Shown in pieces: positions 53,070-62,004 of a stretch of DNA of 64,000 bases (the stretch's first letter is position 1; the number at the start of each line of letters is the position of its first letter). Under the pieces are notes generated by a model that saw only the letters and a list, made by a program, of their open reading frames with translations, searched no databases and had not been told where the DNA came from. This DNA is from Selenomonadaceae bacterium (GTDB lineage: Bacteria; Bacillota; Negativicutes; Selenomonadales; Selenomonadaceae). The translations under genes and the position numbers were made by a program. The stretch covers positions 434,001 through 498,000 of the forward strand of contig JAUNIB010000001.1 of NCBI GenBank assembly GCA_030523645.1, in the 5' to 3' direction.

Positions 53070-54713
53070 ATGAGCAATGAACAAATTAAAGCTGGTTTGG
53101 ATGCCTACACCGCACAGGTAGAGAAGGCCATCGCAAAGTTCCCCGAGCGTGCCAACGTTCCGGCACAGCGTATCTACACCCCGCTGGATTGCGAGGGTGA
53201 CTACTGCGAGAAGAGCGGTTTCCCTGGAAACTACCCCTTCACCCGTGGTGTACAGCCGACCATGTATCGTGGCCGTTTCTGGACCATGCGTATGTACGCT
53301 GGTTTCTCCACCGCTGATGAGTCCAACAAGCGTTATCGCATGCTGATTGAGAACGGTGCTACTGGTCTTTCCTGCGCATTCGATCTCCCGACCCAGATCG
53401 GTTATGACTCTGATGATCCGATTTCCGAAGGTGAAGTTGGTAAAGTCGGTGTTGCTATCGACTCCCTCGCTGATATGGAAATCCTCTTCGATCAGATCGA
53501 CCTCGGCAAGGTTTCCACCTCCATGACTATCAACGCTCCGGCTTCCGTACTGCTCTGCATGTACATCGCCGTTGCTAAGAAGCAGGGTGTTCCTTCCACC
53601 GCTCTGATGGGTACCATTCAGAACGATATCCTCAAAGAGTACGCTGCTCGCGGCACCTACATTTTCCCGCCGCGTCCGTCCATGCGTCTCATCACCAACA
53701 TTTTTGAGTATTGCTCTCAGAATGTTCCGAAATGGAATACCATCTCCATTTCCGGTTACCATATCCGTGAGGCTGGTTCCACCGCTTCTCAGGAAATCGC
53801 ATTCACCATTGCTGATGGTATCGCTTACGTAGATGCAGCTATCAAGGCTGGTCTCGATGTCGATGCTTTCGCTGGCCGTCTTTCCTTCTTCTGGAACGCT
53901 CACAACAACGTTCTCGAGGAAGTTGCAAAGTTCCGTGCTTCCCGTCGCGTATGGTCCAAGGTCATGAAGGAGCGTTTCGGCGCTAAGAAGGACAAGAGCA
54001 TGATGCTCCGCGTTCACACTCAGACCGCTGGTTCCATGCTGACCGCTCAGCAGCCGAACAACAACATCGTTCGCGTTGGTCTCCAGACCGCTGCTGCTGT
54101 AATGGGTGGCACCCAGTCCCTCCACACCAACTCCAAGGATGAGGCTCTCGCTCTGCCGACCACCGAGTCCGTTACCATCGCTCTCCGCACCCAGCAGATC
54201 GTTGCTTACGAGTCCGGTCTCGCTGATGTTATCGATCCGCTCGCTGGCTCCTACTATGTAGAGGCTATGACCGATCGCATCGAGAAGGAAGCTTGGGAGT
54301 ACATCAAGAAGATTGATGAGCTCGGCGGTGCTGTTGCTGCTATCGAGAAGGGCTACATCCAGAAGGAAATCCAGGATTCCGCTTACAAGTGGCAGATGGA
54401 TGTTGAGTCCGGTGCTCGCGTAATCGTTGGTGTTAACAAGTTCCAGATGGAAGAAGAGCCGCCTAAGGGCCTGCTCAAGGTTGATGCTTCCGTTGGTATC
54501 AAGCAGTCCGAGAAGCTCCGCGCTATGAAGGCTAAGCGTGACAACGCTGCTGTTCAGGCTGCCCTTGCTGATCTCGAGAAGGCTTGCGCTGATGAGAATG
54601 TTAACCTCATGCCGGTTATCCTCGCTGCTGTTGAGACCTACGCTACCCTCGGTGAAATCTGCGGCGTAATGCGTAAAGTCTTCGGCGAGTACGAGGCTCA
54701 TGTTAATCTGTAA
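53070..54713 (+). CDS. Methylmalonyl-CoA mutase, substrate-binding (large) subunit
   Basis: The 547-residue TIM-barrel subunit converts succinyl-CoA to (R)-methylmalonyl-CoA together with a separate B12 subunit. Residues that define methylmalonyl- over isobutyryl-CoA mutase are kept: Tyr76 in [16 protein letters not shown] and Arg in [15 protein letters not shown]. The substrate histidine lies in [12 protein letters not shown]. The usual RQYAGF is RMYAGF here, a small change. The C-terminal part (residues about 480-547) lacks the cobalamin domain, which is the next gene. In many bacteria both are one chain of about 700 residues. AGGAGGG precedes the ATG. Strong C-ending codon bias suggests very high expression. 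Confidence 0.95.
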   Translation: MSNEQIKAGLDAYTAQVEKAIAKFPERANVPAQRIYTPLDCEGDYCEKSGFPGNYPFTRGVQPTMYRGRFWTMRMYAGFSTADESNKRYRMLIENGATGLSCAFDLPTQIGYDSDDPISEGEVGKVGVAIDSLADMEILFDQIDLGKVSTSMTINAPASVLLCMYIAVAKKQGVPSTALMGTIQNDILKEYAARGTYIFPPRPSMRLITNIFEYCSQNVPKWNTISISGYHIREAGSTASQEIAFTIADGIAYVDAAIKAGLDVDAFAGRLSFFWNAHNNVLEEVAKFRASRRVWSKVMKERFGAKKDKSMMLRVHTQTAGSMLTAQQPNNNIVRVGLQTAAAVMGGTQSLHTNSKDEALALPTTESVTIALRTQQIVAYESGLADVIDPLAGSYYVEAMTDRIEKEAWEYIKKIDELGGAVAAIEKGYIQKEIQDSAYKWQMDVESGARVIVGVNKFQMEEEPPKGLLKVDASVGIKQSEKLRAMKAKRDNAAVQAALADLEKACADENVNLMPVILAAVETYATLGEICGVMRKVFGEYEAHVNL

Positions 54714-54739
54714 TTTGTGAGATTTGGAGGGAATTTCAA

Positions 54740-55126
54740 ATGGCAGTAAGAGTATTGGTTGCAAAACCGGGTTTGGATGGTCATGATCGCGGTGCTAAGG
54801 TTGTTGCCCGTGCACTCCGCGATGCTGGCTTCGAAGTAGTATACACTGGTCTCCGTCAGACCCCGGAGCAGATCGCTGAAGCTGCTCTGCAGGAAGACGT
54901 TCAGGTTGTTGCAATGAGCATCCTCTCCGGTGCTCATCCGCACCTCTTCCCGAAGGTTGTTGAGCTTGTTCGTGGCAAGGGCCTCAAGGATGCTCTCATC
55001 ATCGGCGGCGGCGTTATTCCTGATGGCGATATCCCGGCTCTCAAAGAGGCTGGCATCGCTGCAGTATTCACTCCGGGTACCCCGACTGGTGACATCATTA
55101 AGTTCATCAACGAGAACGTAAAATAA
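54740..55126 (+). CDS. Methylmalonyl-CoA mutase, cobalamin-binding (small) subunit
   Basis: The 128-residue Rossmann-like B12 domain contains the base-off/His-on motif [16 protein letters not shown] (Asp-x-His-x-x-Gly), SILSGAH for the nucleotide loop, and GGGVIPDGD near the C-terminus. It carries adenosylcobalamin for the large subunit encoded 26 bases upstream. GGAGGGAA precedes the ATG. The pair forms a split enzyme, as in archaea and some anaerobes. A hairpin follows before meaB. Confidence 0.95.
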   Translation: MAVRVLVAKPGLDGHDRGAKVVARALRDAGFEVVYTGLRQTPEQIAEAALQEDVQVVAMSILSGAHPHLFPKVVELVRGKGLKDALIIGGGVIPDGDIPALKEAGIAAVFTPGTPTGDIIKFINENVK

Positions 55127-55156
55127 TTTACTCTTAAGGTATATGTATTAATGACT

Positions 55157-55196
55157 TTGCCCTCTTTGAATTTAATATTCAGAGAGGGCAAGGTTT
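55157..55196 (+). terminator. Hairpin with short T-run between the mutase and meaB
   Basis: TTGCCCTCT (55157-55165) pairs with AGAGGGCAA (55183-55191), followed by GGTTTTA. A partial terminator or processing site that would lower expression of meaB relative to the mutase. Confidence 0.55.
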
Positions 55197-55222
55197 TATA
55201 CTGCCAAAAGGTGGTGCAAAAC

Positions 55223-56164
55223 ATGGAGGACATTGCGAAAGAGCTTCTTGCTGGTAACCGTCTGGCGCTCTCCCGTACGATTACTGCAATCGAGGAAGAG
55301 TTTGAGAATGCCACTGCGATTATGCAGCAGCTTTATCCGCATACTGGCCATGCATACGTGCTTGGTATCACCGGCCCTCCGGGCGCCGGCAAAAGTACCT
55401 TAACCGATAAGATCGCTAAGACTTTCCGTAACATGGGAAAGACTGTTGGTATTGTCGCTATCGACCCCAGCAGCCCCTTTACTGGCGGTGCGATTCTTGG
55501 TGACCGTATTCGTATGAATAGCCTTACTCTTGATGAAGGTGTATTCATTCGTTCTATGGGTACCCGTGGCAGCCTCGGCGGCTTGTCACATAAGACAGCT
55601 GATGCTGTAAAAGCCCTAGATGCGTTCGGGATTGATGTAATCATTGTCGAGACGGTAGGCGTCGGTCAGTCCGAAGTTGATATCGTTAAGGCAGCTGACA
55701 CGACTGCGGTCGTTCTGATCCCTGGCATGGGTGATGATATTCAGGCTATCAAGGCCGGTATCCTTGAGATTGGTGATATTTTCACCATTAACAAGGCTGA
55801 CCATGATGGTGCTGATAAATTGGCTACTGAGCTTAATATGATGCTTGATCTTGATGGCGTAATGAAGGATTGGCGCCCGCCAATCATGAAGTGCGTTGGC
55901 AATCAGAATATCGGTGTAAAAGAACTTGTTGACAAGTTTGAGGAGCACCGTGCTCATATTGAAGCTAACGGAGAATTGGCCAAGCGGCGTACTGAACGTG
56001 TCAAGAACGAGTTGCTTGATCTGCTCAGCAGCCGTATCGAGTCCTATATCCGTGGCAAAATCGTTGACAATGGTAAGATCGATACCATGGTCGAGGATAT
56101 TAAAGCCCGTACTACGGATCCGTATACTGTTGCAGCAGATATTATGCAAAGTATGCTTAAATAA
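55223..56164 (+). CDS. meaB: MeaB/ArgK-type GTPase, chaperone of methylmalonyl-CoA mutase
   Basis: The 313-residue G3E-family GTPase protects and reloads the mutase cobalamin. Walker A is GITGPPGAGKSTLTDKI, switch regions include DPSSPFTGGAILGDRIRM and IVETVGVGQSEVD, and the G4 motif is NKAD. A C-terminal helical dimerisation arm closes it. The true start is probably ATG 55223, with AAAGGTGG eight bases upstream. The frame extends to ATG 55151 but that region holds the hairpin and would add 24 unconserved residues. It sits between mutase and epimerase, the normal place for it. Confidence 0.93.
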   Translation: MEDIAKELLAGNRLALSRTITAIEEEFENATAIMQQLYPHTGHAYVLGITGPPGAGKSTLTDKIAKTFRNMGKTVGIVAIDPSSPFTGGAILGDRIRMNSLTLDEGVFIRSMGTRGSLGGLSHKTADAVKALDAFGIDVIIVETVGVGQSEVDIVKAADTTAVVLIPGMGDDIQAIKAGILEIGDIFTINKADHDGADKLATELNMMLDLDGVMKDWRPPIMKCVGNQNIGVKELVDKFEEHRAHIEANGELAKRRTERVKNELLDLLSSRIESYIRGKIVDNGKIDTMVEDIKARTTDPYTVAADIMQSMLK

Positions 56165-56193
56165 AACTCATATTATCTGTAGGAGGTTTTATC

Positions 56194-56631
56194 ATGTCCA
56201 AATTCAAAGTTCTCGGTGTAGATCATCTTGGTATCGCTTGCGGCGATCTCGAAACCGGCAGCAAGTTCTGGAGCGAAATGCTCGGCGTTGCTAAAGCTGG
56301 TGAGGAGTCCGTTGCTTCTCAGAAGGTTACCACTGTATTCCACCCGATGTGGAATGGTTCCCAGGCTGAGCTCCTCGTTCCCCTGAACGGCGATCCTGAG
56401 AGCCCGATTGCTAAGTGGATGGCTTCCAACGGCGGCAAAGGCGGCATTCAGCATGTTGCTCTCCGCGTTGACAACCTCGCTGCTGCTATTGAGGAACTCA
56501 TGGCTAAAGGTGTAGCAATGATCGACAAGGCCCCCCGTCGTGGTGCTGGCGGCGCTGACATTGCTTTCATGCACCCGAAATCCACTGGCGGCATCCTCCT
56601 CGAGCTCTGCCAGCTCCGGGATGAGGAATAA
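56194..56631 (+). CDS. mce: Methylmalonyl-CoA epimerase
   Basis: The 145-residue vicinal-oxygen-chelate protein interconverts (R)- and (S)-methylmalonyl-CoA. The paired beta-alpha-beta halves are visible: VDHLGIACGDLETGSKFWSEMLG with the first metal His, and QHVALRVDNLAAAIEELMAKG with the second. The C-terminal glutamate in ILLELCQL completes the metal set. The length is typical. AGGAGG precedes the ATG. It supplies the S-isomer to the decarboxylase encoded next. Confidence 0.94.
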   Translation: MSKFKVLGVDHLGIACGDLETGSKFWSEMLGVAKAGEESVASQKVTTVFHPMWNGSQAELLVPLNGDPESPIAKWMASNGGKGGIQHVALRVDNLAAAIEELMAKGVAMIDKAPRRGAGGADIAFMHPKSTGGILLELCQLRDEE

Positions 56632-56639
56632 TTTTTTTT
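56594..56639 (+). terminator. Possible terminator overlapping the end of mce
   Basis: A composite stem (GAGCT/AGCTC with outer TCCTC/GAGGA) within the last codons is followed by eight T at 56632-56639. A weak promoter-like TTGCAA-N17-CAAAAT follows, so the decarboxylase genes may form their own unit. Confidence 0.4.
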
Positions 56640-56723
56640 CAAAAGTACTTGCAATTTTTTGAGTTTTCATGCAAAATAGTACCGGAGATAATTAATTAAA
56701 TTAATCCTATTAGGAGGCATAAA

Positions 56724-58253
56724 ATGGCTACTGTTCAGGAAAAAATCAAATTGATGAAGGCCAAGAAAGAGCACTTCATGCAGGGTGGCGGTCAGAAACA
56801 GATCGACAAACAGCATCAGAAGGGCAAGCTCACTGCTCGTGAGCGCTTGGATCTCCTCTTCGATGAGGGTACCTTCGTTGAACTCGATCTCCTCGTTAAG
56901 CATCGTTGCGTAAACTTCGGCCAGGACAAGAAAGAGAACCCGGGCGAAGGTGTAACCGTTGGTTACGGTACTGTAGACGGACGTCTCGTTTACGCTTTTG
57001 CTCAGGATTTCACCGTTGAAGGTGGTTCCCTCGGCGAGATGCACGCTAAGAAGATCTGGAAAGTCCAGGATCTCTCCATGAAGATGGGTGCTCCCTGCGT
57101 TGGTCTCAACGACTCCGGCGGTGCTCGTATTCAGGAAGCTTGCGATGCTCTCTGCGGCTATGGCGGAATCTTCTTCCGTAATACTGCTGCTTCCGGCGTT
57201 GTTCCCCAGATTTCTGCAATCATGGGCCCCTCCGCTGGCGGCGCTGTTTACTCCCCGGCTATCACCGACTTCATCTACATGGTCAAGAACACCTCTCAGA
57301 TGTTCATCACTGGCCCGGCTGTAGTTGAGTCTGTTACCGGTGAGAAGATCACTGCTGAGGCTCTCGGCGGTGCTATGACCCATAACTCCAAGTCCGGCTG
57401 CGCTCATTTCGCTGCTGAGAATGATGAAGACTGCATTAAGCAGATTCGTTATCTCCTCAGCTTCCTGCCCAGCAACAACATGGAAGAGACTCCGATTGTT
57501 GACTGCGCTGATGATCCGCTCCGTATGGACGAGGCTCTCAACACCATCATTCCGGATAATCCGAATGCTCCGTATGACATGAAGGAAGTTATCCGCATGA
57601 TTGCTGATAACGGTGAGTTCTATGAAGTTCATCAGTACTTCGCTACCAACATCATTACCGGTTTTGCTCGTTTCGATGGCCGCACTGTAGGTATCATCGC
57701 TAATCAGCCGAAGGTAATGGCTGGCTGCCTTGACTGCGATGCTTCCGATAAGTCCTCCCGCTTCATCCGCTTCTGCGATGCTTTCAACATTCCTTTGCTG
57801 AACATGGTTGACGTTCCGGGCTTCCTCCCCGGCCGTGGCCAGGAGCACATGGGCATCATCCGTCATGGTGCTAAGATGCTCTATGCTTACAGTGAAGCTA
57901 CTGTTCCTAAGATTACCCTCATCATCCGTAAGTCCTACGGTGGTTCCTACATCGCTATGTGCTCCCGCGAAGTCGGCGCTGACCAGGTTATCGCTTGGCC
58001 GTCCTCCGAAATCGCTGTTATGGGACCTGCCGGTGCAGCTAACATCATCTTCCGTAAGGATCCGGATCGTGAGCAGCGCACTGCTGAGTACGTTGAGGAG
58101 TTCGCTACCCCGTACAAGGCTGCAGAGCGCGGCTATGTTGACTATGTCATCGAGCCGAAGGAAACCCGTCCTCGCATTATCCAGTCCCTCAACATGCTTG
58201 CTACCAAGCGTGAAGTCGGCCCGGCTAAGAAGCACGGCAACATTCCTTTGTAA
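56724..58253 (+). CDS. mmdA: Methylmalonyl-CoA decarboxylase alpha subunit (carboxyltransferase)
   Basis: The 509-residue carboxyltransferase subunit moves the carboxyl group of (S)-methylmalonyl-CoA to biotin on MmdC. It has two crotonase-like halves. The first includes GKLTARERLDLLFDEGTFVE and the acyl-CoA site SGGARIQEA with GPSAGGAVYSPA. The second contains NIITGFARFDGRTVGIIANQP, DVPGFLPGRGQEHMGIIRHGAKMLYAY and GGSYIAMCSREVGADQ, where the biotin site lies. AGGAGG precedes the ATG. In sodium-pumping decarboxylases a membrane beta subunit then releases CO2. No such gene follows here. The same fold occurs in propionyl-CoA carboxylase beta, but no biotin carboxylase gene is present. Confidence 0.93.
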   Translation: MATVQEKIKLMKAKKEHFMQGGGQKQIDKQHQKGKLTARERLDLLFDEGTFVELDLLVKHRCVNFGQDKKENPGEGVTVGYGTVDGRLVYAFAQDFTVEGGSLGEMHAKKIWKVQDLSMKMGAPCVGLNDSGGARIQEACDALCGYGGIFFRNTAASGVVPQISAIMGPSAGGAVYSPAITDFIYMVKNTSQMFITGPAVVESVTGEKITAEALGGAMTHNSKSGCAHFAAENDEDCIKQIRYLLSFLPSNNMEETPIVDCADDPLRMDEALNTIIPDNPNAPYDMKEVIRMIADNGEFYEVHQYFATNIITGFARFDGRTVGIIANQPKVMAGCLDCDASDKSSRFIRFCDAFNIPLLNMVDVPGFLPGRGQEHMGIIRHGAKMLYAYSEATVPKITLIIRKSYGGSYIAMCSREVGADQVIAWPSSEIAVMGPAGAANIIFRKDPDREQRTAEYVEEFATPYKAAERGYVDYVIEPKETRPRIIQSLNMLATKREVGPAKKHGNIPL

Positions 58254-58268
58254 TCGGAGGTTCTCAAG

Positions 58269-58406
58269 GTGGGAACGACCAGCGTAACACCTGAAACGGT
58301 TGCTGTTATTACAGCAGCTGTTCAGCAGATGTATGGTAAAAATTACATCGCTGTACGCGTACAGCCCAATAATATGTGGACGATTGCTTCCAGACTCCGC
58401 CTTTAA
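58269..58406 (+). CDS. mmdE: Small MmdE-like (epsilon) subunit, 45 residues
   Basis: A short frame between mmdA and mmdC with GTG start at 58269 and GGAGG eight bases upstream. The product begins VGTTSVTPETVAVITAAVQQ and ends MWTIASRLRL, that is an amphipathic helix, a short strand and a Trp-x-x-x-x-Arg tail. This resembles the small subunits and delta-subunit C-termini of biotin-dependent decarboxylases, and the position matches mmdE (55 residues) in the Veillonella mmdA-mmdE-mmdD-mmdC-mmdB cluster, as I recall it. It probably stabilises the complex. The frame is below the length cut-off of most gene finders. The stop codon is in a hairpin. Confidence 0.7.
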   Translation: MGTTSVTPETVAVITAAVQQMYGKNYIAVRVQPNNMWTIASRLRL

Positions 58407-58422
58407 AAGCGGAGTTCTGGCA
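58390..58422 (+). promoter_or_regulatory. Intercistronic hairpin between mmdE and mmdC
   Basis: CCAGACTCCGC pairs with GCGGAGTTCTGG (one bulged base), loop CTTTAAAA containing the mmdE stop. No T-run, so more likely an RNA processing or stabilising element than a terminator. Confidence 0.5.
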
Positions 58423-58460
58423 GGCGTTCAAATATAAATGATGTTTTGGAGGAATCTCAA

Positions 58461-58820
58461 GTGAAAAAATTTAACATTACCGTAAACGGTCAGGCTTATG
58501 AAGTTGAAGTTGAAGAAGTAGGCGGCGCTGCTGCTGCTCCGCGTGCTGCTGCACCGAAGGCTGCTCCGGCTCCGGCCGCTGCTCCGGCTGCTGCTGCTGC
58601 TGCTGGTGAGACTGCTATCGCAGCTCCGATGCCGGGCAAGGTTCTCAAGGTTAACGTTACTGTTGGCCAGGCTGTTAACGCTGGCGACAATCTCCTCATC
58701 CTCGAGGCTATGAAGATGCAGAACGAGATTCTCGCTGATGTTGGCGGTACTGTAAAGGCTATCAACGCTCAGGTTGGTGCCAATGTACAGGCTGGCGACA
58801 CCCTCGTTATCATCGGCTAA
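58461..58820 (+). CDS. mmdC: Methylmalonyl-CoA decarboxylase gamma subunit (biotin carrier)
   Basis: The 120-residue biotin carrier has a short N-terminal strand region (KKFNITVNGQAYEVEVEEVGG), an Ala/Pro-rich flexible linker (about residues 25-50) and a biotinyl domain with the biotinylated lysine in LEAMKMQNE. GTG start at 58461 with GGAGG eight bases upstream. An in-frame ATG at 58446 overlaps that site and is rejected. It receives the carboxyl group from MmdA and in pumping enzymes hands it to MmdB. The cluster ends with a strong terminator immediately after it. Confidence 0.94.
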   Translation: MKKFNITVNGQAYEVEVEEVGGAAAAPRAAAPKAAPAPAAAPAAAAAAGETAIAAPMPGKVLKVNVTVGQAVNAGDNLLILEAMKMQNEILADVGGTVKAINAQVGANVQAGDTLVIIG

Positions 58821-58848
58821 TTCAGTCGAAGATTCTTGTAGAGGAATC

Positions 58849-58877
58849 AAGGCACTGTCTTCGGACAGTGCCTTTTT
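58849..58877 (+). terminator. Terminator after mmdC
   Basis: Stem AAGGCACTGTC (58849-58859) with GACAGTGCCTT (58864-58874), TTCG loop, T6. Confidence 0.94.
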
Positions 58878-58981
58878 TCGTTGTGCTGAAATAAGAAGAG
58901 CCGGTTGGAGTTTAATCATTTGTATGTTTTGTTAATGAAGTCACAACTTGCAATTTTATCTTTATAATTGTTCATTTATCT

Positions 58982-59010
58982 TTGATTTTTTTATCGTTTG
59001 CCTTTATAAT
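58982..59010 (+). promoter_or_regulatory. Promoter of the M16C peptidase gene
   Basis: TTGATT (58982-58987), 17-base spacer, perfect TATAAT (59005-59010). The stretch 58878-58981 before it is AT-rich without other signals. Confidence 0.7.
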
Positions 59011-59057
59011 ATTGCTGTACTGTAAAGTTTAAGTTTACATAATGAGGAGAAAGATTT

Positions 59058-61982
59058 ATGGAGTTAAATCAGGTTTATTCAGGATTTAAACTTATTAAGA
59101 AAGATATTATTGCCGAGTCTGCTTCCGAGACTTTTGAGTTTGTTCACCTTAAAAGTGGAGCAAGGCTTTTTTATTTGAAAAGAGACGATGATAATAAGGT
59201 TTTCTCGATTTCTTTCAGGACTACTCCCTGTGACGATAAGGGAATCCCACATATTGTTGAGCATTCAACACTGTGTGGCTCAAGAAAGTTTCCTACAAAG
59301 GAGCCATTTGTTGAATTAGCTAAGGGCTCGCTTAATACATTCCTCAATGCAATGACTTTTCCCGATAAGACAATGTATCCTATTGCAAGTTGCAATGATA
59401 AAGACTTCCGCAACCTGATGGATGTTTATCTTGATGCGGTTTTTTACCCTGCCATATACACTGAAAAGGATATCCTTCGTCAAGAAGGATGGCACTATGA
59501 GCTTGAAAGCAAGGACGCACCTCTTGAGTACAGTGGAGTAGTGTACAACGAGATGAAGGGTGCGCTTTCTTCTCCGGAGGACTTGCTTGAAATAGAAACC
59601 ATGAAAGCGCTTTTCCCGGATAATACCTATCGTTTTGAGTCGGGCGGTAATCCTGAAGCAATTCCCGAGTTGACTCAAGAGCAGTTTGAAGGATTTCACA
59701 AGAAGTATTACCATCCCTCCAACAGCTATATTTTTTTCTATGGGAAACTTGATATCGAAGAACAGCTGGAATTTCTAAATGATGAGTATTTATCTGCTTT
59801 TGACAAGATAGAGGTTGATTCTTTCATTCCCAGTCAGACTGTGTTCAGCGAGATGAAGCGCATTGTTGGCCGCTATCCAATCGGTAAAGAAGAATCACCG
59901 GAAGAAAAGACATTTTTAAGCTATAGCTTTGTTGTTAACGGGGAGAATGATAATGTAGATAGATTAGGTCTGGCGGTTCTTGTTCAGGCACTGCTTTCAT
60001 CTGAAGCATCCCCATTCCGTAAGGCTGTTATTGACGCAAAGCTTGGCAAAGATTTTACTGCTTCCTGTGAAGATGCTGTTCTTCAGCCTTATATTTCTTT
60101 GACAGCTCTCAATGGCAGTGAGACTGATGGGGATAGATTCCTGAATGTTATCATGGAAACTGCCAAGGATTTAGTTGACAACGGTATTGACAAGGAGCTT
60201 TTGGAAGCAGCTCTCAACATTTTGGAATTTAAGACAAGAGAAGCAGACTTTAATCAGTATCCTAAGGGAATAATATACAGTATCGGTGTCATGAACAGCT
60301 GGCTTTATGACAGAGATCCGGCTGAATATCTTCATTTTGAAGCTGCTTTTAAGGAACTTAGAGAGAAGATTAACAAAGGATATTTTGAAAATCTCCTAAA
60401 GAAGCTGATGCTTGATAATCAGCACAGTGTTCTTATTACTTTTGCCCCGGACACGGAAATGGGAGAGAAGAATGAGGCGAAGCTTCGAGCAGAGCTGGAA
60501 TCAATAAAGGCTAAGATGACGGATTCGCAGCTTGAAGAGGTCATGGAAATTGATGCTAAGCTGAAAGCCCGGCAGGCTGCGGCTGATACGCCGGAAGCTT
60601 TGGCAACAATTCCGCTGCTTAATATTTCCGATATAGACCCTAAAGCCAAAGAGCGTCCGCTTGAGATATTGTCAGATTCCATGGCTGAGTATCTGTGGAC
60701 CGATGTGCCCACTAACGGCATAACCTATTTGACATTCTATTTTGATGCAGCTGTAATCCCGCAGGCTGATGTTCATTACGCAAACTTGTTAATGGATATT
60801 CTGGGAAGCATTGATACTATTAGCCACAAGTATACGGACTTAATAAACTTAACCGATTTGAACACCGGTGGGATTTATTACAATCTTAGTGCTGTAGGAA
60901 AGCATAATGACATAGAAAAATACACCCCTTTTTTCACAGTGTCGGTCAAATCCCTCAGCTCAAAACTGCCGGAAGCTGTAGGTCTTGTTCAGGAAATAGT
61001 AACCGGTTCCTGTTTTGATAACCAACAGCGTTTGCGTGATCTCCTGGCAGAGATTAAATCATCAGCAGAGCTTTCAATTCTGCGGTCTCCCCATGTGGTA
61101 ATGTCTGCCAGGCTGCAGTCGTATCTGCTGCCTGCAGCAGCCTATAATGACCAAAAAGGCCTGGACTATTACGGGTTTGTTTCTAAGCTTTTGGATGACT
61201 TTGAAAGTATGTTTGAAGTCATTAAAGAGAAGTTATCAGCAGTTTCCAAGCAGTTGTTCAATCGCCATAACCTGAAAATCGGTGTGGTTGCACCGGCAAA
61301 GGAACAAACCACTGTTAAAAATGCAGTTGAAGGTTTGCTTAAAGAATTAGACAACACTTCACTTCCTGCTCAGAAATACGTTTTTGACCTTACTCCTCGC
61401 AATGAGGGACTGATGATTTCCAGTCAGGTTCAGTATGCTGGTAAGGCTGCAAATTTCCGTAAATTGGGAAAAGGCTATAATTTCAGCGGGGCACTGCTTC
61501 TGCTGGAGACGATTATGCGTTACGATTATCTGTGGCTGAAGATAAGAGTCCAGGGCGGAGCTTATGGAGCCTTTGCAAACATAGGGCGAAGTGGTACAGT
61601 AATGTTCGCATCGTATCGTGATCCAAATCTGGCGGCAACCTATAATACTTTTGACGGTATCGCCGAGTATCTTAGAACCTTTGAGGTAAGTGAACGAGAA
61701 ATTACCAAGTATATAATCGGTACAATGAGCGGTATCGATGCACCGAAGACTCCTAAAAATATCGGTCAGGCAGCAAGAGCCTGCTATTTCCAGGGCATAA
61801 CACTTACTGACAGGCAGAAGGCAAGGGAGGAAGTTCTTTCAGCTACGCTTAAAGACATAAGAGATACAGCTGAAATGATAGATGAGTGCATGAAACAGAA
61901 TATTCTTTGCGCTATTGGCAATGAGAATACATTGAAGGAAAATGCAGAACTCTTTAAGTCTCTTAAATCAGTTATAATCTAG
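59058..61982 (+). CDS. Insulinase-family (M16C, presequence-protease-like) metallopeptidase
   Basis: A 974-residue single-chain zinc peptidase of the M16C type, related to mitochondrial PreP and bacterial Hyp-type insulinases. The inverted zinc motif HxxEH is His65-Ile-Val-Glu68-His69 in GIPHIVEHSTLCGS, with the distal ligand glutamate in VVYNEMKGALSSPEDL. Four homologous M16 domains are expected. The peptidasome-closing domain contains LKIRVQGGAYGAF (substrate-binding Arg/Tyr). No signal peptide, so cytoplasmic, where it probably degrades small peptides. AGGAGAAAG precedes the ATG. It lies 22 bases before ahcY, and functional linkage is not obvious. Confidence 0.93.
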   Translation: MELNQVYSGFKLIKKDIIAESASETFEFVHLKSGARLFYLKRDDDNKVFSISFRTTPCDDKGIPHIVEHSTLCGSRKFPTKEPFVELAKGSLNTFLNAMTFPDKTMYPIASCNDKDFRNLMDVYLDAVFYPAIYTEKDILRQEGWHYELESKDAPLEYSGVVYNEMKGALSSPEDLLEIETMKALFPDNTYRFESGGNPEAIPELTQEQFEGFHKKYYHPSNSYIFFYGKLDIEEQLEFLNDEYLSAFDKIEVDSFIPSQTVFSEMKRIVGRYPIGKEESPEEKTFLSYSFVVNGENDNVDRLGLAVLVQALLSSEASPFRKAVIDAKLGKDFTASCEDAVLQPYISLTALNGSETDGDRFLNVIMETAKDLVDNGIDKELLEAALNILEFKTREADFNQYPKGIIYSIGVMNSWLYDRDPAEYLHFEAAFKELREKINKGYFENLLKKLMLDNQHSVLITFAPDTEMGEKNEAKLRAELESIKAKMTDSQLEEVMEIDAKLKARQAAADTPEALATIPLLNISDIDPKAKERPLEILSDSMAEYLWTDVPTNGITYLTFYFDAAVIPQADVHYANLLMDILGSIDTISHKYTDLINLTDLNTGGIYYNLSAVGKHNDIEKYTPFFTVSVKSLSSKLPEAVGLVQEIVTGSCFDNQQRLRDLLAEIKSSAELSILRSPHVVMSARLQSYLLPAAAYNDQKGLDYYGFVSKLLDDFESMFEVIKEKLSAVSKQLFNRHNLKIGVVAPAKEQTTVKNAVEGLLKELDNTSLPAQKYVFDLTPRNEGLMISSQVQYAGKAANFRKLGKGYNFSGALLLLETIMRYDYLWLKIRVQGGAYGAFANIGRSGTVMFASYRDPNLAATYNTFDGIAEYLRTFEVSEREITKYIIGTMSGIDAPKTPKNIGQAARACYFQGITLTDRQKAREEVLSATLKDIRDTAEMIDECMKQNILCAIGNENTLKENAELFKSLKSVII

Positions 61983-62004
61983 GAAGCAACAGGAGGAACA
62001 TAAA

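Noticed and set aside
53025-54764. 579-codon minus-strand open frame opposite the mutase
   Set aside because: Low-complexity product, antisense to a highly biased gene, no promoter or ribosome site.
55151-55222. Longer meaB start
   Set aside because: The extra 24 residues come from the hairpin region and are unlike MeaB N-termini. A good ribosome site marks ATG 55223.
56667-58235. 522-codon minus-strand open frame opposite mmdA
   Set aside because: Same codon-bias artefact. The similar frames opposite the CoA-transferase (51516-53015) and ilvD (32991-34448) are rejected for the same reason.
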